64,000 bases of DNA from Gluconacetobacter johannae (GTDB taxonomy: Bacteria > Pseudomonadota > Alphaproteobacteria > Acetobacterales > Acetobacteraceae). The stretch is from the NCBI RefSeq assembly GCF_014174305.1, contig NZ_JABEQH010000009.1, positions 62,001 to 126,000 on the forward strand, read 5' to 3'. The first letter of the stretch is position 1, and every line of letters starts with the position of its first letter. Positions 42,559 through 53,857 of the stretch are shown piece by piece. The position numbers and the translations under genes were made by a program. The notes under the pieces were generated by a model. It saw nothing but the letters and a program-made list of their open reading frames with translations. It was not told the origin of the DNA and searched no databases.

Positions 42559-43818
42559 TCAGGCCGACTGTTCGGCCGGCTTTTCCTTGCCGTAGACATA
42601 GACGGGATTGGTCTTGCTTTCGGCGACGTCCTTGTTGATGACGACCTCGTCCACGTTCTCCAGACCCGGCAGGTCGAACATGGTGGACAGCAGGATGCTC
42701 TCCATGATCGCGCGCAGGCCCCGCGCGCCGGTCCGACGGCCGATCGCACGCTGCGCCACCTGCTTCAGCGCATCCTCGGTGAAGGTCAGCTTCACGCCTT
42801 CCATCTGGAACAGGCGCGCATACTGCTTCACCAGGGCGTTCTTGGGCTTGGTCAGGATCTCGATCAGCGCCGCTTCGTCCAGATCCTCCAGCGTCGCGAC
42901 GACGGGCAGGCGTCCGATGAATTCGGGGATCAGCCCGAATTTCAGCAGATCCTCGGGCTCCACGTCCCGCAGGATCGCGCCGGTCCGCCGTTCGTCAGGC
43001 GACTGGACGTCGGCGCCGAACCCGATGCCCGACCCCTTGCCGCGCGCGCCGATGATCTTGTCCAGCCCGGCAAACGCGCCACCGCAGATGAACAGCATGT
43101 TGGTGGTGTCCACCTGCAGGAATTCCTGCTGCGGATGCTTGCGTCCACCCTGCGGCGGCACGGACGCCACCGTGCCTTCCATGATCTTCAGCAGCGCCTG
43201 CTGCACGCCCTCGCCACTGACGTCGCGGGTGATCGAGGGATTGTCGGACTTGCGGGAAATCTTGTCGATTTCGTCGATATAGACGATGCCGCGCTGCGCC
43301 CGCTCGACGTTATAGTCGGCCGCCTGCAACAGCTTGAGGATGATGTTTTCCACATCCTCGCCCACATAGCCGGCCTCGGTCAGCGTCGTCGCGTCGGCCA
43401 TGGTGAAGGGCACGTCGAGAATCCGCGCCAGCGTCTGCGCCAGCAGCGTCTTGCCCGAACCGGTCGGCCCGACCAGCAGGATGTTCGACTTCGCGATCTC
43501 GACGTCGTTGTTCTTCTGGCTGTGGGCCAGGCGCTTGTAATGGTTGTGGACCGCAACCGACAGCACCTTCTTGGCGTAGAACTGCCCGATCACGTAATCG
43601 TCCAGAACCTTGCAGATCTCCTTGGGGGTCGGGACACCGTCGCGCGACTTCACCAGGTGGGTCTTGTGCTCCTCACGGATGATATCCATGCAGAGTTCGA
43701 CGCATTCGTCACAGATGAAGACAGTCGGACCAGCGATCAGCTTCCGGACCTCATGCTGCGACTTGCCGCAGAACGAGCAATACAATGTGTTCTTGGAATC
43801 GCTGGATTTGTTATTCAT
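42559..43818 (-). CDS. clpX: ATP-dependent Clp protease ATP-binding subunit ClpX
   Basis: A 419-aa AAA+ unfoldase that feeds substrates to ClpP. The N-terminal C4 zinc domain (CSFCGK...ICDEC) is followed by Walker A GPTGSGKT, pore loop GYVGED, Walker B VYIDEID, and the C-terminal [15 protein letters not shown] 43818 has AGGAG upstream. It is 136 bp downstream of clpP with a strong hairpin between. Confidence 0.97.
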   Translation of the reverse strand: MNNKSSDSKNTLYCSFCGKSQHEVRKLIAGPTVFICDECVELCMDIIREEHKTHLVKSRDGVPTPKEICKVLDDYVIGQFYAKKVLSVAVHNHYKRLAHSQKNNDVEIAKSNILLVGPTGSGKTLLAQTLARILDVPFTMADATTLTEAGYVGEDVENIILKLLQAADYNVERAQRGIVYIDEIDKISRKSDNPSITRDVSGEGVQQALLKIMEGTVASVPPQGGRKHPQQEFLQVDTTNMLFICGGAFAGLDKIIGARGKGSGIGFGADVQSPDERRTGAILRDVEPEDLLKFGLIPEFIGRLPVVATLEDLDEAALIEILTKPKNALVKQYARLFQMEGVKLTFTEDALKQVAQRAIGRRTGARGLRAIMESILLSTMFDLPGLENVDEVVINKDVAESKTNPVYVYGKEKPAEQSA

Positions 43819-43914
43819 AACCGCTCCTACCCCCAACGTTCCGGGAAGCATCATGCCCGGACCGGGATCGAAAATCCTGCATCAGGTCAGGGTCCGCATC
43901 AACCCTGCCCAAGC

Positions 43915-43950
43915 AGGCGGGCGCCGCCAAGATAAAAAGCGCGCCCGCCT
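43915..43950 (-). terminator. clpP-clpX intergenic hairpin
   Basis: AGGCGGGCGC (43915-43924) and GCGCCCGCCT (43941-43950) form a perfect 10-bp stem with a 16-nt loop, 4 nt after the clpP stop. No T-run follows the stem. A second stem (CCTGC/GCAGG at 43904-43917) overlaps its far side, so the two may compete. It likely reduces read-through into clpX. Confidence 0.55.
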
Positions 43951-43954
43951 TCCT

Positions 43955-44593
43955 TCAACTCTTTGCCGGGGCCGGGGCCGCGTGGTTGCGAACCACCTCG
44001 TCCACGATGCCGAAGGCCTGCGCCTCCTCGGCCGACATGTAGCTGTCGCGCTCCAGCCGGCGTTCGATATCCTCGAGCGACTGGCCGGTATGGGTCTCGT
44101 AGATCTCGTTCAGGCGCTGGCGGATCGTCAGGATCTCGCGCGCCTGGATCTCGATGTCGCTGGCCTGCCCCTGCGCGCCGCCCGACGGCTGGTGCACCAT
44201 CACGCGCGCGTTCGGCAGGGCGAAGCGACGCCCCTTCTCGCCGCCCGCCAGCAGCAGCGACCCCATCGACGCCGCCTGCCCGATGCACACGGTGCTGACG
44301 GGGCTGCGGATGTACTGCATGGTGTCGTAGATCGCGAGCCCGGCCGACACGACACCGCCGGGGCTGTTGATGTAGAACGAGATCTCCTTGGTGGGATTCA
44401 CGCTCTCGAGATACAGAAGCTGCGCCGACACCAGGGAGGCGACCTGATCGTACACCGGCCCGGTCAGGAAGATGATCCGTTCCTGCAGCAGGCGGGAATA
44501 AATATCGAAGGCCCGTTCCCCGCGGGAGGTCTGCTCGACCACCATGGGCACTAGGGCGTTGCTGAAGATCTCCACGGGATCCCGATCCCTCAT
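43955..44593 (-). CDS. clpP: ATP-dependent Clp protease proteolytic subunit ClpP
   Basis: A 212-aa serine protease forming the 14-mer chamber. The catalytic triad is Ser109 (GQAASMGS), His134 (MVHQPSGG) and Asp183 (RLERDSYM), at normal spacing. The N-terminal part [16 protein letters not shown] is a short propeptide region. ATG 44593 was chosen; the open frame upstream to 44632 lacks similarity. It lies between tig and clpX. Confidence 0.97.
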   Translation of the reverse strand: MRDRDPVEIFSNALVPMVVEQTSRGERAFDIYSRLLQERIIFLTGPVYDQVASLVSAQLLYLESVNPTKEISFYINSPGGVVSAGLAIYDTMQYIRSPVSTVCIGQAASMGSLLLAGGEKGRRFALPNARVMVHQPSGGAQGQASDIEIQAREILTIRQRLNEIYETHTGQSLEDIERRLERDSYMSAEEAQAFGIVDEVVRNHAAPAPAKS

Positions 44594-44654
44594 AGTCTCA
44601 ATTCCCGTTCCTGAAACGCGAAGACCCGACACACCGTCCCCGTAGCATCCGCGT

Positions 44655-44667
44655 CGTCGAGTCGACG
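44655..44667. other. odd palindrome in the clpP upstream region
   Basis: CGTCGA-G-TCGACG, 62 nt upstream of clpP. The 277-bp tig-clpP gap also holds CCCGCG-AAT-CGCGGG at 44808-44823, a possible tig terminator without T-run. No gene is seen in the gap. Confidence 0.3.
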
Positions 44668-44870
44668 GCGTCGGACAGGGCGCGGTGGCCGGGTCGTTCC
44701 CCGGTTACCCTGAACAAGATAGAGATAAACCGCGCGGATACCACCCCACCGCCATCATTTCACGGCGATAATTGCGGGACCGCGCGGCCCATCCCCACCC
44801 CCCGGTGCCCCGCGAATCGCGGGCCGGGGCCGGTTCGGGCCGGGTTTTTCCGGACCTGGGTTTCAGGCGA

Positions 44871-46205
44871 TCACAGATCCGCGGGCGGAATCTCGGCCAG
44901 TTCCTCGGGCGTCACGTCCTTGTCCTGCACGGTCGCGAGTTCGATCACGTAATCGACGACCTTGTTCTCGAAGATCGGGCCGCGCAGGCTCTCGGCGGCC
45001 TGCGGGTTCTTGCGGAAGAACTCGAACACCGCCTGTTCCTGGCCGGGATAGCGCATCGCCTCGGCACGGATGGCCTGCAGCATTTCGTCCTGCGTCACGC
45101 TGACGGCGTTGACGCGGCCGATCTCGGCCAGCAGCAGACCCAGCTTCACCCGACGTTCCGCGATCTTGCGGTAGTCGGAACGCAGGGTCTCCTCGTCCTT
45201 CTCCTTGTCCTCGTCGTCCATCTGGCCGGCCTTGCGGTCGGCTTCGACCCGCTGCCAGATCTGGGCGAATTCGGCCTCGACCATGCCCTGCGGGGCTTCG
45301 AAATCGGTCTTCTCGGCCAGCGCGTCCAGCAGTTCGCGCTTGATACGCAGGCGCGACAGCTGCTCGTATTCCTGCTCGACCTGCTTGGTAATCAGCTCGC
45401 GGACCTGCTCCAGCCCCTCGAAGCCGATCTTCTTCGCCAGGTCGTCGTCGATCGCGACATCGACCGGACGCTGCAGCGCCTTCGCCGTGATGTCGAAGGT
45501 GGCCTCCTTGCCGGCCAGGTTCTCAGCCGAATAATCGGCCGGGAAGGTCACGGTGATGACCTTTTCCTCGCCCGGGGTCATGCCTTCGATCTGCTCGGCG
45601 AATCCGGGGATGAAGCCGGCGCCGCCGATCTCGACACTCACGTCCTGGGCGGTGCCCCCGTCGAAGGCCACGCCGTCGACCTTGCCGACGAAATCGACCA
45701 CGACCACGTCACCCTGGGCGGCCGGGCGGACTTCCTCGATGGCCTCGAAGCTGCGCTGGCGGCTGGCGATGTCCTGCAGCGCCTTGTCGACCGTCGCGGC
45801 GTCCGGGGTCGCCTTCAGGCGGGTCAGGCTCAGGGTGGACAGGTCCGGCTGCGCGATCTCGGGCAGCAGTTCCATCTCGACCTTGAATTCCAGATCGCCG
45901 GCGACGGACTCGGCATCCGACACCAGGTCGATGCGCGGCTGGGTCGCCGGACGCAGCCCGCGCTCGTCCAGCAGGGCGCGCGTGGCGTCGCTGACCGCCT
46001 GCTCCAGCACCTCGCCCTGCACGGCGGCGCCGTAACGCTGCTTGACGATGCTCATCGGCACCTTGCCGGGACGGAAGCCCGGCAGGTTCATGGACTGGCC
46101 CAGCTCCTTCAGGCGGGCCGTCCGCTTGCCCTCCAGTTCGCCGGAGGGCACGGTGACGGTGAACCCGCGCTTCAGGCCATCGGAAAGCGTTTCAGTAACC
46201 TGCAT
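44871..46205 (-). CDS. tig: trigger factor (ribosome-associated chaperone)
   Basis: A 444-aa chaperone binding nascent chains at the ribosome exit. The ribosome-binding signature LPGFRPGKVPMSIVKQRYG (about 42-60) and the FKBP-like PPIase domain GDVVVVDFVGKVDGVAFDGGTAQD are present. A helical C-terminal chaperone domain follows. I chose ATG 46205 (MQVTETLSDG) as in most homologues; ATG 46217 four codons upstream is possible. tRNA-Leu lies 93 bp upstream on the same strand. Confidence 0.96.
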   Translation of the reverse strand: MQVTETLSDGLKRGFTVTVPSGELEGKRTARLKELGQSMNLPGFRPGKVPMSIVKQRYGAAVQGEVLEQAVSDATRALLDERGLRPATQPRIDLVSDAESVAGDLEFKVEMELLPEIAQPDLSTLSLTRLKATPDAATVDKALQDIASRQRSFEAIEEVRPAAQGDVVVVDFVGKVDGVAFDGGTAQDVSVEIGGAGFIPGFAEQIEGMTPGEEKVITVTFPADYSAENLAGKEATFDITAKALQRPVDVAIDDDLAKKIGFEGLEQVRELITKQVEQEYEQLSRLRIKRELLDALAEKTDFEAPQGMVEAEFAQIWQRVEADRKAGQMDDEDKEKDEETLRSDYRKIAERRVKLGLLLAEIGRVNAVSVTQDEMLQAIRAEAMRYPGQEQAVFEFFRKNPQAAESLRGPIFENKVVDYVIELATVQDKDVTPEELAEIPPADL

Positions 46206-46298
46206 CTGCCAGGCCATCCTCTCGGTCAGAACTCTTCTAAAAAACGCGCACGTCCCATCGGGCCGGCGACGTCGGCACGCAAAGGCGATTGCCGGGGC

Positions 46299-46383
<85 letters not shown>

Positions 46384-46463
46384 ACGATGCCCGGGCCTCA
46401 AGCGCGCGGCTTTAGCGCACACCGCCCGATCCGGCAAGCCGACAATGGCGCGATTGCTGCCCC

Positions 46464-47912
46464 TTACGGCCCGCCCGGCGCTGCCTGCCGTCCCAGCTGG
46501 GCCGCCCGCTCGCGCGCGGCCCCCAGATGCCGGTCGAACTGCTCGGCCACCGGCCAGGGGCCCGCGCGCATCCCGGCCTCGCCATGCAGCCAGACGCCGG
46601 CGCAGGCGGCCTGCCATGCCTCCATGCCCGCCGCCAGCATCGTGGCGATCACCCCCGTCAGCGTATCCCCCGATCCGGCAGTGGCCAGGGCGGTGGAGGC
46701 ATGCCGGTTGATCGCGGCCCGCCCGTCCGGGGCGGCGATCACCGTGTCCGCCCCCTTCAGCACCACCACCCCGCCGATCCGCGCGGCGGCCGCCCGCGCG
46801 GCGGCCAGCCGGTCGGCGCCGGGCGCGCCGAAGACCCTGGCGAATTCGCCGGCATGCGGGGTGATGACCGCCGCCCCGCGCAGCAGGTCTGGCCGGCCCG
46901 CCGCCAGCAGGAACGCCCCGGCATCGGCCAGCACCGCCCGCCCCGCCCCCAGCAGCAGCGGCAGCGCATGCCCGACCTCGTCCAGGGTCAGGCCGGGGCC
47001 ACAGACCCAGACCGCGCGCCGCTGGTCCGCCAGCAGATCCTCCAGCGCCTGGCCATCGACCACCAGGCCGGGGTCGCCCAGCCGGTACAGATCGGCGGCG
47101 CCCCCCGCCGCCAGGCGCACCAGCCCGGCCCCGGCCGCCCGGGCGCCGGCCGCCGCCAGCCGGGCGGCCCCCGGCATCGACGCCCCCCCGCAGATGCTGA
47201 CGACACCGCGCGTATATTTGTGGCTGTCGACCCGATCCTCGGGCACCTGCCACAGGCCCGGCGCGTTCCACCAGGTCCGCACCGTCACCGCGTCCCACAC
47301 CGAGTCCGGCATGCCGATATCGGCCACCACCAGGCGCCCCAGCATGTCGCGCCCCGGCAGCAGCAGATGCCCGGGCTTGGCGCGGACGAACGTCACCGTC
47401 ATCTCGGCGCGGGGGGCATAGCCGCGCACCGCGCCGGTCGCGCCGTCGATGCCGCTGGGCATGTCCACCGCGACGATGCGCCGCGCCGCCGCCAGCACCC
47501 GCGCCAGGGCGTCGTCGATATCGCGGCTCAGCCCCGCGCCGAACACGGCGTCTATCACCAGATCGGCCCGCGCGGCCTCCGCCGCGACGAAGGGCACGAC
47601 CGGCCCCCGCCACAGCGACGCGGCATGGGCGGCGTCCCCGCCCGGACGCGGGGACGACAGGGCGGCAACCGCGACGGGCCACCCGGCCTCGGCCAGGCGA
47701 CGCGCGGTCACGTAGCCGTCCCCTCCGTTGTTGCCCGGCCCGCACAGCACCAGCACCCGGCACGGCGCGACATGCCGCCGCACGGCGCGCGCGACGGCAC
47801 GGCCCGCATGCTCCATCAGGTCGCGCACCGGCACCACGCGGCTGGCGGCGGCGTCGATCAGCGCCATCTGCGCCGGATCGGGCAGAAGAAGGGACGTGCC
47901 GGCCCGGTCCAT
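46464..47912 (-). CDS. nnr: bifunctional NAD(P)H-hydrate epimerase/dehydratase
   Basis: A 482-aa fusion repairing damaged NADH and NADPH hydrates. The N-terminal YjeF_N epimerase domain (about 1-215) has GPGNNGGDGYVTARRLA. The C-terminal ADP-dependent dehydratase domain (about 225-475) has TPHAGEFARVFG and the nucleotide-binding AGSGDTLTGVIATMLAAG (about 409-426). It is divergent from the CopD-like gene across 166 bp. That gap holds the CGCTCG-TG-CGAGCG hairpin at 47940-47953 and an ACTTTGCCCGAACCC block seen also near the dispersed repeats. Confidence 0.95.
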   Translation of the reverse strand: MDRAGTSLLLPDPAQMALIDAAASRVVPVRDLMEHAGRAVARAVRRHVAPCRVLVLCGPGNNGGDGYVTARRLAEAGWPVAVAALSSPRPGGDAAHAASLWRGPVVPFVAAEAARADLVIDAVFGAGLSRDIDDALARVLAAARRIVAVDMPSGIDGATGAVRGYAPRAEMTVTFVRAKPGHLLLPGRDMLGRLVVADIGMPDSVWDAVTVRTWWNAPGLWQVPEDRVDSHKYTRGVVSICGGASMPGAARLAAAGARAAGAGLVRLAAGGAADLYRLGDPGLVVDGQALEDLLADQRRAVWVCGPGLTLDEVGHALPLLLGAGRAVLADAGAFLLAAGRPDLLRGAAVITPHAGEFARVFGAPGADRLAAARAAAARIGGVVVLKGADTVIAAPDGRAAINRHASTALATAGSGDTLTGVIATMLAAGMEAWQAACAGVWLHGEAGMRAGPWPVAEQFDRHLGAARERAAQLGRQAAPGGP

Positions 47913-48078
47913 GGGTATTCAGCCTCCGCTTGCCATTCCCGCTCGTGCGAGCGTGTACTTACTACTTTGCCCGAACCCGCTATCCCTTGCGTGCCGGTCC
48001 GGAATTGGCGATCAAGCATACCATCGGCGCGCACGGCACGTCACGCGGGCCGCCTTGTCCATTCCCAGCGGAGCAGAT

Positions 48079-48531
48079 ATGTCCCACTCCATTCTCTGGA
48101 GCCTCGTGCTCGCGATTCATCTGACCGGCATGGCCGCCTGGGTCGGCGGCATGGTGTATGCGGTCTTCGTCCTGCGCCCCAGCCTGAGCCTGCTGGACGC
48201 GACGCAGCGGGCGTCGGTGCATCTGCAGACGCTGGGACGCTTCTTTCGCATCGTCTGGCACACCATGCCCATGGTGCTGGTCACCGGGTGGCTGATGATC
48301 CTGCATGAGGGCGGATTCGCCGTGGTGTCATGGCAGGTGAACGCGATGCAGCTTCTGGGCCTGGCGATGGCCGGCCTGTTCGCCCGGATCTATTTCGGCC
48401 CTTACCAGAAGGCCCGCCGCGCCATCCGCCCCCAGCCCGCGACGTTCGATTCCATCCGTTCGCTGGTGCTGGTCAATATCACCCTGGGCGTGCTGACCAT
48501 CCTGGCCGCCGCGATGGCGCGCGGGCTGTAA
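48079..48531 (+). CDS. small CopD-like inner-membrane protein
   Basis: A 150-aa protein with four predicted TM helices (about residues 5-30, 55-77, 82-103 and 125-148). Conserved histidines in AIHLTGMAAWVGG and WHTMPMVLVTGWLMI suggest a heme- or copper-related CopD/DUF2269-type domain. ATG 48079 is set by GGAG 5 nt upstream. It is probably monocistronic. Repeat copy A follows its stop by 30 bp. The function is inferred only from the fold. Confidence 0.75.
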   Translation: MSHSILWSLVLAIHLTGMAAWVGGMVYAVFVLRPSLSLLDATQRASVHLQTLGRFFRIVWHTMPMVLVTGWLMILHEGGFAVVSWQVNAMQLLGLAMAGLFARIYFGPYQKARRAIRPQPATFDSIRSLVLVNITLGVLTILAAAMARGL

Positions 48532-48560
48532 AGTTAAAGATCGGACTTTGCCCGACCCCA

Positions 48561-48653
48561 CCAGGGCCTGAGGCCCTGGACCCCGATCATGGATAAAACG
48601 ACTGGGTTTCCAAAGGGCGAGGCCCTTTGGCGGGTTTCAGGGCAGCGCCCTGA
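48561..48653. repeat. composite three-hairpin repeat, copy A
   Basis: A 93-bp intergenic element of three hairpins: CCAGGGCC/GGCCCTGG (48561-48579), CCAAAGGGC/GCCCTTTGG (48610-48630), and CAGGGC/GCCCTG (48638-48652), joined by ACCCCGATCATGGATAAAACGA and CGGGTTT. Copy B at 53753-53844 is the same element inverted, with one base fewer in the A-run and a few point changes. It lies between the convergent CopD-like and GH15 genes. Confidence 0.85.
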
Positions 48654-48664
48654 GGCAGACTCGT

Positions 48665-50497
48665 TTACAGGACCGGAAGCGGTGGCGCCCCGGTCGGCGT
48701 GATCCGCCCGGCGGACAGGATCGCGGCGGTATTGACCAGCGACAGGTGCGAAAAGGCCTGCGGGAAATTACCGACCTGCCGCCCCGCCTTCGCGTCATAT
48801 TCCTCGGCCAGCAGGCCCAGGTCGCTACGCAGGGCCAGCAGCCGCTTGAACAGCGCGTGCGCCTCCTCCATCCGGCCCTGTGCGACATAGGCGTTCACCA
48901 GCCAGAACGAACAGGCGATGAACGCGCCCTCGTCACCCAGCACGCCCTCGACCTCCGGATCGGGGATGTAGCGCCGGACGAAGCCGTTCTCGTCCAGCAA
49001 TTCGCGCTCGATCGCGGCGATGGTGCCGATGACGCGCGGGTCCTCGGGCGGCAGGAAACCGACGATGGGGATCAGCAGCAGGCCGGCGTCCAGGCCGGTG
49101 GCGCCGAAATACTGGACGAAGCAGTTCTTGTCCCGGTTGAAGCCCTCGCGGCAGACCGTGTCGTGGATTTCGGTGCGGAGCGCCTTCCATTCCTCCAGCG
49201 GGGCCTCCAGCCCGTATTTCTCGACATCGCGGATCGCGCGATCGAACGCGACCCAGCATGAGATCTTGGAGACGGTAAACTGACGCCGGCCGCCCCGGAC
49301 CTCCCACATGCCTTCGTCGGGTTCCTTCCAGATGGTCGCCAGATGCTGCAGCAGCCCGACCTCCAGCCGCCAGCCGTCGGTGATGGCGCACAACCGCGTC
49401 TGGCGCGCCAGATGCAGGGCGGCGATCGCCTCGCCATAGACGTCGAGCTGCAACTGGCCCGCCGCCGCGTTGCCGATCCGCACCGGCGTCGATCCCGCAT
49501 AGCCGGGCAGCCAGCCGGCCTCCCATTCATTCAGCAGCCGCTCGCCGCCGATTCCATACATGATCTGCACCTGGTCGGGGCTGCCGGCCACCGCCGCCTG
49601 AAGCCAGTTGCGCCATTGCACGGCTTCCTCGAAATACCCGCCGGCCATGATCGCGATCAGCGTCAGCGACGCGTCGCGCAGCCAGCAATAGCGATAATCC
49701 CAGTTCCGGCTGCCCCCCAGCTCCTCGGGCAGCGAGGTCGTGGGCGCCGCGACGATGCCGCCCGTCGGCTGGTAGATCAGCGCCTTCAGCGTCAGCAGCG
49801 ACCGCCGCACCGCCGGCGCATGGTCGCCATGATAGGTGCAGCGCGCGATCCAGTCCGCCCAGAACTGCTCGGTCCGGCGCAGGGCCTGCAGCGCGTCGAT
49901 CGGATCGGGCACCGGATCGTGCGAATCCAGATGCATCATGACGAACGGCACCGTGTCGCCTTCCGACACGATGAAGCGCGACACGGTATGCCGGTCCTCG
50001 CCATGCAGGGCGACGGGGCAGCGCAGGATGCAGCGCGACGGGCCGGCGATGGCGTTGATGCCCATATTGTCCGGCAGGCGGGTGACCCACGGCACCGACA
50101 GGCCATAATCGAAGCGCATGACCAGCCAGTTGAGCACCGGCACCGCCCCGCGCCGCCCCTCCACGATGCGGATCAGCGTCGGGGTCTCGGTCCCCATCGC
50201 CATGAAATCCAGGATGGCGATCACCCCGCTGGCGGTCTCGAACACCGTCTCCAGCACCATCCCGTTCTGCCGGTAGGACCGCGAGACCACCAGCGGCGCG
50301 CCGCCCCGCTCCTCATCCGGGGCCAGCAGCCAGTGACCGTTTTCCCCATCGCCCAGCAGGGCGGCGAAACAGGCGGGGCTGTCGAAGCGCGGCCAGCACA
50401 GCCAGTCGATCGACCCGTTCCGCCCCACCAACGCGCAGCTTCGGCCATCGCCGATCAGCCCATAATCCTCAATCTTCAACGGATCGACAGTGACCAC
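48665..50497 (-). CDS. glycoside hydrolase family 15 protein (glucoamylase/trehalase-like)
   Basis: A 610-aa protein. The N-terminal region IEDYGLIGDGRSCALVGRNGSIDWLCWPRFDSPACFAALLG (about 9-49) is typical of bacterial GH15. The catalytic (alpha/alpha)6 domain contains GGSRNWDYRYCWLRDASLTL (about 254-273), and the second glutamate is in GDEGAFIACSFWLV (about 535). Family members hydrolyse alpha-glucosides, and several bacterial ones act on trehalose. The substrate is not decided here. The likely start is GTG 50497 with GGGGG upstream. No signal peptide is present, so it is cytosolic. Confidence 0.88.
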   Translation of the reverse strand: MVTVDPLKIEDYGLIGDGRSCALVGRNGSIDWLCWPRFDSPACFAALLGDGENGHWLLAPDEERGGAPLVVSRSYRQNGMVLETVFETASGVIAILDFMAMGTETPTLIRIVEGRRGAVPVLNWLVMRFDYGLSVPWVTRLPDNMGINAIAGPSRCILRCPVALHGEDRHTVSRFIVSEGDTVPFVMMHLDSHDPVPDPIDALQALRRTEQFWADWIARCTYHGDHAPAVRRSLLTLKALIYQPTGGIVAAPTTSLPEELGGSRNWDYRYCWLRDASLTLIAIMAGGYFEEAVQWRNWLQAAVAGSPDQVQIMYGIGGERLLNEWEAGWLPGYAGSTPVRIGNAAAGQLQLDVYGEAIAALHLARQTRLCAITDGWRLEVGLLQHLATIWKEPDEGMWEVRGGRRQFTVSKISCWVAFDRAIRDVEKYGLEAPLEEWKALRTEIHDTVCREGFNRDKNCFVQYFGATGLDAGLLLIPIVGFLPPEDPRVIGTIAAIERELLDENGFVRRYIPDPEVEGVLGDEGAFIACSFWLVNAYVAQGRMEEAHALFKRLLALRSDLGLLAEEYDAKAGRQVGNFPQAFSHLSLVNTAAILSAGRITPTGAPPLPVL

Positions 50498-50543
50498 GAT
50501 ACCCCCACACGGTACGACGCCAGCGGTCCAGGCGCCCGGACAT

Positions 50544-50610
50544 GGGACGAACACCCAAGATAAACGCTCCACGCTTGATTTTCGTTCCAATTCTCGATAG
50601 GGACGAACAC
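50544..50610. repeat. direct repeat GGGACGAACAC in a divergent promoter region
   Basis: The 11-mer GGGACGAACAC occurs at 50544-50554 and 50600-50610 in the 243-bp gap between the divergent GH15 and helicase genes. It could be a pair of regulator sites. Confidence 0.35.
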
Positions 50611-50740
50611 GCGGAACCGGGGGATTCGCCTTCATTTTCGCAAGGCCCTGCTTCGTCGCAGGAAAACAGGCAGAAATGCCTGACGGACCGCATCGTGGCG
50701 GAACGAACGGGACCACACCACTGACACGTTCGAGAGAATT

Positions 50741-52384
<1,644 letters not shown>

Positions 52385-52390
52385 TGGCCT

Positions 52391-52416
52391 GCGATGGGGT
52401 GACATCACCCCATCGC
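52391..52416 (+). terminator. near-perfect hairpin after the helicase gene
   Basis: GCGATGGGGTGA and TCACCCCATCGC are exact complements separated by CA, a 12-bp potential stem starting 6 nt after the stop codon and ending 22 nt before the next gene. No T-run follows. It can act as terminator or attenuator for the downstream methyltransferase. Confidence 0.65.
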
Positions 52417-52438
52417 GGCGCAATCTGACGGGCCGGGT

Positions 52439-53728
52439 GTGCACGACATGAAGTTCGAATCCGATATCGGCTCCCTGGGCAGGGACGGGGATGGCATTGC
52501 CCGCACCGATGACGGCGCGCGCCTGTTCGTTCCCGGCGCCCTGCCGGGGGAACGGATCGTGGCCGAACCGCTGGACAATCGCGCCGCGCGACTGGTGGAC
52601 ATCCTCCGCGCCAGCCCGGACCGCGTCGTCCCGCCCTGCCCGCTGTTCGGTGTCTGCGGCGGCTGCGCCATCCAGCACCTGTCCCTGCCGGCCGTGCTGG
52701 ACTGGAAGGCCGGGCTGGTCGTCCACGCGCTGGAACGGGCGGGATTCGATTCCATCCCCCAGCCCAAGGCCGTCCAGAGCACGCCCGGCGCCCGCCGGCG
52801 CATCGACCTTGCCCTGCGCCGCACCCATGACGGCATCCGCATCGGCCTGCATGCCCGGCGCGGGGATGTGGTCGATCTGTCGGACTGCCCGGTCCTGGAA
52901 CCGGCACTGTTCGCGCTGATCGCGGCCCTGCGCCCGCTGGTGCTGTCGCTGGCCGCCTTCCGGCGCGAGGGTGACGCGCTGATTAACCTGCTGGATTCGG
53001 GGCCGGACCTGCTGCTGGCGACGGATGCGCCGCTGGATGCCGCCGACCGCACCAAGCTGGCGGCCTTCGCGCGGCAGCACGCCATTCCGCGCATCGCCTG
53101 GCGCCGCACCGGATCGACCGACACGCCGGAAACCGCGGCGCAGACCGCCACCATCCGGCATGATTTGTCGGGGGTGACGGTCGCCCCGCCACCGGGCGCA
53201 TTCCTCCAGCCGTCCCGCGACGGCGAGGCCGCGATCATCGCCGCCGTCCTGGGCGGGCTGCCCGGCCGCCTGAACCGCAAGGATGTGGTGGTCGAACTGT
53301 ACGCGGGGTGCGGCACCCTGTCCTTCGCCCTGGCCCGGCACGCGCGGGTCCTGGCGTATGAAGGCCATCCCGACGCGGTCGCCACCCTGAAACGCGCCAC
53401 CACCGGCACCCGCGTGACGGCGGAACAGCGCGACCTGAACCGGCAGCCGGTCATGGCGCGCCAGATCGCCGACGCCCGCGTGCTGGTCCTGGACCCACCC
53501 TATGCCGGCACCGGCGCGCAGATGGAACAGATCGTCGCCGGCCGGCCGGAACGGATCATCTACGTCAGTTGCAATCCACAGGCGCTAAGCCAGGATGCAA
53601 CCGCCCTGCGCGCGGCGGGCTACCGGCTGGACGACGTGACCGTCATCGACCAGTTCCTGTGGTCGACCGAGGTCGAGGCCGTCTGCGTGTTCACCGCCCC
53701 GCCCGCGCCGCGGCGGCGACCGCGATAG
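52439..53728 (+). CDS. RlmD/TrmA-like SAM-dependent RNA methyltransferase
   Basis: A 429-aa (GTG 52439) or 426-aa (ATG 52448) enzyme that methylates uridine C5 in rRNA or tRNA. A TRAM-like N-terminus (FESDIGSLGRDGDGIARTDDGARLFVPGALPGE) is followed by the [4Fe-4S] motif PPCPLFGVCGGC (C-x5-C-x2-C, about 65-76). The SAM motif is VVELYAGCGTLSFALA (about 283-298). The catalytic region DPPYAG and the nucleophile YVSCNPQALSQD (about 375-386) are intact. The target base cannot be told from the sequence. Repeat copy B lies downstream. Confidence 0.9.
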   Translation: MHDMKFESDIGSLGRDGDGIARTDDGARLFVPGALPGERIVAEPLDNRAARLVDILRASPDRVVPPCPLFGVCGGCAIQHLSLPAVLDWKAGLVVHALERAGFDSIPQPKAVQSTPGARRRIDLALRRTHDGIRIGLHARRGDVVDLSDCPVLEPALFALIAALRPLVLSLAAFRREGDALINLLDSGPDLLLATDAPLDAADRTKLAAFARQHAIPRIAWRRTGSTDTPETAAQTATIRHDLSGVTVAPPPGAFLQPSRDGEAAIIAAVLGGLPGRLNRKDVVVELYAGCGTLSFALARHARVLAYEGHPDAVATLKRATTGTRVTAEQRDLNRQPVMARQIADARVLVLDPPYAGTGAQMEQIVAGRPERIIYVSCNPQALSQDATALRAAGYRLDDVTVIDQFLWSTEVEAVCVFTAPPAPRRRPR

Positions 53729-53752
53729 GCAAAGGCAAGGGTGCAGCACGTC

Positions 53753-53844
53753 TCAGGGCGCTGCCCTGAAACCCGCCAAAGGGCCTAGCCCTTTGGAAAC
53801 CCAGTCGTTTATCCATGATCGGGGTCCAGGGCCTCAGGCCCTGG
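53753..53844. repeat. composite three-hairpin repeat, copy B (inverted)
   Basis: A 92-bp element that is the reverse complement of copy A with few changes. All three stems are preserved: the middle stem has GGGCCTAGCCC in place of GGGCGAGGCCC and still pairs. It sits between the convergent methyltransferase gene and sufA, in the same kind of setting as copy A. Confidence 0.85.
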
Positions 53845-53857
53845 GACAGGCGAGACG

